Shown piece after piece: positions 61,250 to 64,000 of a stretch of 64,000 bases of DNA. Positions within the stretch are counted from its first letter, which is position 1. Each line of letters opens with the position of its first letter. This stretch comes from Sutcliffiella cohnii (lineage in GTDB: Bacteria > Bacillota > Bacilli > Bacillales > Bacillaceae_I), in assembly GCF_002250055.1 (NCBI RefSeq), contig NZ_CP018866.1, positions 2,224,501 through 2,288,500 of the forward strand, in the 5' to 3' direction. The translations under genes and the position numbers were made by a program. The notes under the pieces are model-generated. The model saw only the letters and a list, made by a program, of their open reading frames with translations. It did not search any database and had not been told where the DNA came from.

Positions 61250-62431
61250 ATGGACAAAGAGAAAATCGTGGAACAAAAACTTAAAGATGACACTTTAAAT
61301 GACTTATTAAACAACCCATTTTCCACAACTAATAGCGGGGAAATAATAGAAGTAGAGCAACAACTAGAACAAAAGGAATCGGCAATGAATAGCCTTTCAG
61401 AAGAGCATAAAAAGAAAGCAATTGAAATTGCAAAGCAAATTAATCCCGAAGACCAGCAGGCTATATCCCAATACGGAGTTGCAGCACAATCAGAACTATC
61501 TAATTTTTCCAACTCTATACTCTCCCATATCCAAACGAAGGACGCAGGTCCAGTTGGTGAGGTTATTACTGATTTAATGACAAAAATTAAAGAGGTAAAA
61601 CCCGGTGAATTGGAGCCAAAAAAGAAAGGCATGTTAAGTAGATTGTTCGGCGGCATCGGAAATTCAGTTAATCAATTATTTGCTAAATACCGTAAAATTG
61701 GATTTGAAATCGATAAAATTTCTGATCAGCTGGAAAGCTTTAAAAAAGTTTTGCAACGAGATAATATTGTTCTAGAGTCACTTTACGATAAAAACAAAGA
61801 ATATTTTCAAGCATTAAATGTTTATATCGCTGCTGGGGAACACAAACTAGAGGAATTACAAACGAAAACGATCCCTGAGATGGAACAAAAAGCTCGATTA
61901 ACGAACAATCAAATGGAAGCTCAAGCAGTTTCTGATATGCTTCAATTTGTCGACAGATTAGAAAAGCGTGTGCATGATTTAAAAATTAGTCGTCAAATTA
62001 CGTTACAGATGGCACCGCAAATTCGTTTAATTCAACATACAAATCAAACATTAGTCGAAAGAATTCATTCTTCTATCCTAACAGCTATTCCATTATGGAA
62101 AAACCAACTAATTATTGCAGTATCTTTATATAACCAACAAAAGGCAGTAGATACACAAAAAAGCGTTACGGAAACGACGAACGATTTATTATTAAGAAAC
62201 TCGGAAATGCTAAAGCAGAACACAATTGCAGCTGCTAGGGAAAATGAACGAGGGATTGTGGATGTAGAAACATTGAAAAAGACACAAGCCAATTTAATCG
62301 AAACGTTAGAAGAAACGTTAAAAATACAACAAGAAGGTAGAGAAAAACGTGTTCAAGTCGAACAAGAGCTTGTTTCAATGGAAAATGAATTAAAACAAAA
62401 ATTATTAAATGCGACTCGCAAACTAAAGTAG
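61250..62431 (+). CDS. yaaN: TelA/YaaN family protein (toxic anion resistance family)
   Basis: This 393-residue, largely coiled-coil protein has NPEDQQAISQYGVAAQSELSNFS, KGMLSRLFGG and LQMAPQIRLIQHTNQTLVERIHSSILTAIPLWKNQL, the TelA signature. The family is linked to tellurite and cell-envelope stress but without a defined mechanism. Cotranscribed with xpaC. Confidence 0.92.
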   Translation: MDKEKIVEQKLKDDTLNDLLNNPFSTTNSGEIIEVEQQLEQKESAMNSLSEEHKKKAIEIAKQINPEDQQAISQYGVAAQSELSNFSNSILSHIQTKDAGPVGEVITDLMTKIKEVKPGELEPKKKGMLSRLFGGIGNSVNQLFAKYRKIGFEIDKISDQLESFKKVLQRDNIVLESLYDKNKEYFQALNVYIAAGEHKLEELQTKTIPEMEQKARLTNNQMEAQAVSDMLQFVDRLEKRVHDLKISRQITLQMAPQIRLIQHTNQTLVERIHSSILTAIPLWKNQLIIAVSLYNQQKAVDTQKSVTETTNDLLLRNSEMLKQNTIAAARENERGIVDVETLKKTQANLIETLEETLKIQQEGREKRVQVEQELVSMENELKQKLLNATRKLK

Positions 62432-62457
62432 CTCACAATTGTGTGGGCTTTTTTAAA
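62430..62457 (+). terminator. intrinsic terminator of xpaC-yaaN
   Basis: AGCTCACA and TGTGGGCT pair around ATTG, followed by T(6), overlapping the yaaN stop. Confidence 0.8.
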
Positions 62458-62527
62458 TACTTTAAAACCGCGATAGTGTATATGAAGATTGTTTTAACAG
62501 AAAATATCATCAATAAGGAGGGATACG

Positions 62528-62704
62528 ATGGAAGTGAATGAAATTATAGCCTATACAACAATTGCAATGGAACGATTAGGCTATTCTCGCGAGGAAATCG
62601 AGAATGTGACCAACGAAATACTAGTTGAGGTTAAAAAATATAGTGTCCAAACGGCTGAACAACTTGCAGACGCAATTATATTTAATGAGGAAGAATTAAA
62701 ATGA
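62528..62704 (+). CDS. small acidic protein, unknown
   Basis: A 58-residue frame (MEVNEIIAYTTIAMERLGYSREEIENVTNEIL..AEQLADAIIFNEEELK) starts 5 bases after AAGGAGGG. It is predicted fully helical, with two amphipathic helices, and is followed by its own terminator. No family was recognised; the REEIENV turn resembles small regulatory or helical-hairpin proteins. Confidence 0.68.
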   Translation: MEVNEIIAYTTIAMERLGYSREEIENVTNEILVEVKKYSVQTAEQLADAIIFNEEELK

Positions 62705-62705
62705 G

Positions 62706-62735
62706 GAAAGAGACCAAAATGCGGTCTCTTTCTTA
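62706..62735. terminator. terminator shared by convergent small gene and yhcN
   Basis: AAAGAGACC and GGTCTCTTT enclose AAAATGC, with T-rich flanks. Confidence 0.85.
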
Positions 62736-62742
62736 TCATTTA

Positions 62743-63363
62743 TTATCGTGCATTAGGGAAAATGCGCGAAATTGTTTCTGTAAATTCCTCGAAAAATCCG
62801 GCTATTGGACGACCTTCATTAATATTATTGGTATATCCTTGCATACGATCCACAAATTCTGGATTTGTGGAAACATATACGTTTTGTATATCACGGTCTG
62901 TTTTTCGAACTTCTCTTGCAATTTTATTTTCCACTTCTTCGGTTAATTGCCCACTGTGCCCATCATCTAAAACTGCAGCAACATAAGCGATTCTATTTGT
63001 AACAATAATATTCGCTCTTTTAACTTCATCTAAATCTGTTACAGCATCAACAGCTCTATCAGCTACAGCCATTCGTGATTCATTCGCTGCATTTTGACTA
63101 CGGAAAGTTCCATCACGACCGATTTCTGTATTGTTTATATTCATGTTGTTTCTGTTTCGTTCTGTTCCAAGGTCGTTCGTTCCAAACATACCTTCATTGT
63201 AGCGAACATTTCGAGCATCCATATACCCTGTACGTGCTCCTCGGTTTTCCCAGTTTACATCTAGAGCCTCATTAGGAGCGCCTCTTTCTGCTCTTTGGTC
63301 TGCTCCACAACCAGTTAATAATGAAACTGTCATCCCTGCAATAATAATACTTTTCCAATTCAA
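62743..63363 (-). CDS. yhcN: YhcN/YlaJ family sporulation lipoprotein
   Basis: This 206-residue lipoprotein has lipobox LLTGC (Cys 19), an Arg/Asn-rich linker and the YhcN domain (ADRAVDAVTDLDEVKRANIIVTNRIAYVAAVLD..REVRKTDRDIQNVYVSTNPEFVDRM). YhcN proteins are in the spore inner membrane and affect outgrowth. TTG at 63363 is chosen because AAGAGGTG lies 6 bases upstream; a GTG at 63372 falls inside that site. Confidence 0.9.
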   Translation of the reverse strand: MNWKSIIIAGMTVSLLTGCGADQRAERGAPNEALDVNWENRGARTGYMDARNVRYNEGMFGTNDLGTERNRNNMNINNTEIGRDGTFRSQNAANESRMAVADRAVDAVTDLDEVKRANIIVTNRIAYVAAVLDDGHSGQLTEEVENKIAREVRKTDRDIQNVYVSTNPEFVDRMQGYTNNINEGRPIAGFFEEFTETISRIFPNAR

Positions 63364-63527
63364 TCGAAACACCTCTTTTCTTCAAGGATACTTTTATCAT
63401 TCGAAGGAAGTGAAAAGTTTATGCTTAATAAGCATGTTAAATACTTTGCAAAGTTGTTAATAAATAGAAATAGTGATAAAAGTTAGTTACGACAAAATAA
63501 TGATTACATATGAGGAAGTGAAAGAAA

Positions 63528-64000
63528 ATGGAGTTTGGAATCCATAAAAATAAAGAAGACTATTTGCGTTTTTATCATTTAGAAGAACATTTACCTATAC
63601 ATTCCCATGAATGGTTAACTTGTAAAAACAACAAAATATTTATACAAAGCTTTACTCCACCTATTACTAAGGGAACAATTTGGCTTATTCATGGATTTCT
63701 TGACCATTCTAATTCTTTGCATTATACAATCAATTTTTTTATTCAAAAGGGATATGAAGTGCAAACAATTGATTTAATTGGGCATGGTCTTTCTAGTGGA
63801 AACAGGGGAGAGGTTAAAGCATTTACAGACTACGCTTCAACTTTCAAGGAAGTATTATTGAATAGGAGTATAGATAAAGAGAAGCTTTTTGCAATTGGGC
63901 ATAGCACTGGGGCTGCAATGCTAATAGATTTTTGTATTCGTTACCATTCGCCTTTTGAAAAAGTAATTTTAGTATGTCCACTCATTCGATCTTATTTGTG
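63528..64000 (+). CDS. alpha/beta hydrolase (monoacylglycerol lipase-like), truncated by the window end
   Basis: The first 157 codons are present. IWLIHGFLDHSNS is the oxyanion segment, IDLIGHGLSSGNRGE the lysophospholipase/MGL motif and AIGHSTGAAM the nucleophile elbow with its Ser (GxSxG). The Asp and His of the triad lie beyond the window. ATG follows GAGGAAGTG. No signal peptide, so cytoplasmic. Confidence 0.85.
   Translation, partial: MEFGIHKNKEDYLRFYHLEEHLPIHSHEWLTCKNNKIFIQSFTPPITKGTIWLIHGFLDHSNSLHYTINFFIQKGYEVQTIDLIGHGLSSGNRGEVKAFTDYASTFKEVLLNRSIDKEKLFAIGHSTGAAMLIDFCIRYHSPFEKVILVCPLIRSYL

Noticed and set aside
1..64000. CRISPR arrays, tRNA and rRNA genes, prophage modules
   Set aside because: No regularly spaced repeats, no cloverleaf or rRNA-like sequence and no phage structural genes were seen.

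Overview
The window reads as chromosome from a low-GC, endospore-forming member of the Bacillaceae. The DNA is AT-rich with strong AGGAGG-type ribosome binding sites and frequent GTG/TTG starts. It carries bacillithiol (bshB2), spore-type genes (GerT-like, YhcN, KamA cluster) and blocks of genes in the neighbourhoods known from Bacillus subtilis (yodJ-deoD-yodL, yozD-yodN-yozE-yokU-kamA-yodP-yodQ, mhqD, yojF-bshB2, yojN-yojO, xpaC-yaaN). Nothing was searched against a database; every assignment comes from motif and family recognition.

Layout. 1-5105: end of an M20 peptidase (YodQ-like), a YodP/AblB acetyltransferase, a sigma-54 activator, lysine 2,3-aminomutase kamA behind a clear -24/-12 promoter, then yokU and yozE. 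5574-15480: conserved Bacillus housekeeping and small genes (yodN, yozD, a DUF2515 protein, YodL-like, deoD, VanY-type carboxypeptidase, ZIP transporter, GerT-like, MhqD-like hydrolase, yojF-bshB2) and several short genes. 15668-25622: the aerobic phenylacetyl-CoA (paa) pathway: paaABCD, EthD-like protein, two enoyl-CoA hydratase/isomerases, an aldehyde dehydrogenase, paaH, paaJ thiolase and a PaaX-type regulator. 25640-28310: an IS200-type element and a group IIC intron lie between paaX and a PaaY-like gene. 28975-33148: nitronate monooxygenase and a three-gene ABC importer. 33287-39665: hotdog thioesterase, phenylalanine dehydrogenase and a complete four-subunit 2-oxoacid dehydrogenase complex. 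39691-44773: tyrosine/homogentisate operon (HPPD, aminotransferase, flavin-reductase-like protein, FAH-family hydrolase, homogentisate dioxygenase). 45183-64000: CAP-domain protein, phosphotransferase, carotenoid-type FAD oxidoreductase, MATE exporter, Mn riboswitch plus TerC exporter, MoxR/VWA pair, serCA, MFS, succinate-semialdehyde dehydrogenase, xpaC-yaaN, yhcN and a truncated hydrolase.

The main biological idea is a joined aromatic amino acid catabolic island. Phenylalanine dehydrogenase would give phenylpyruvate, the adjacent 2-oxoacid dehydrogenase would convert it directly to phenylacetyl-CoA, and the paa genes would open and degrade the ring. No phenylacetate-CoA ligase (paaK) is visible, as expected if phenylacetyl-CoA is made oxidatively. 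An identical 19-bp motif sits one base after the -10 box of both the paaA promoter and the promoter of the phenylalanine dehydrogenase operon, about 17.6 kb apart, which suggests one regulator, most simply the local PaaX. The neighbouring tyrosine operon uses the separate homogentisate route. CcpA (cre) and CodY-like sites near these operons point to global carbon and amino-acid control. Other regulatory features are a yybP-ykoY riboswitch with four mutually exclusive pairing segments and a family of mosaic GC-richer intergenic repeats.
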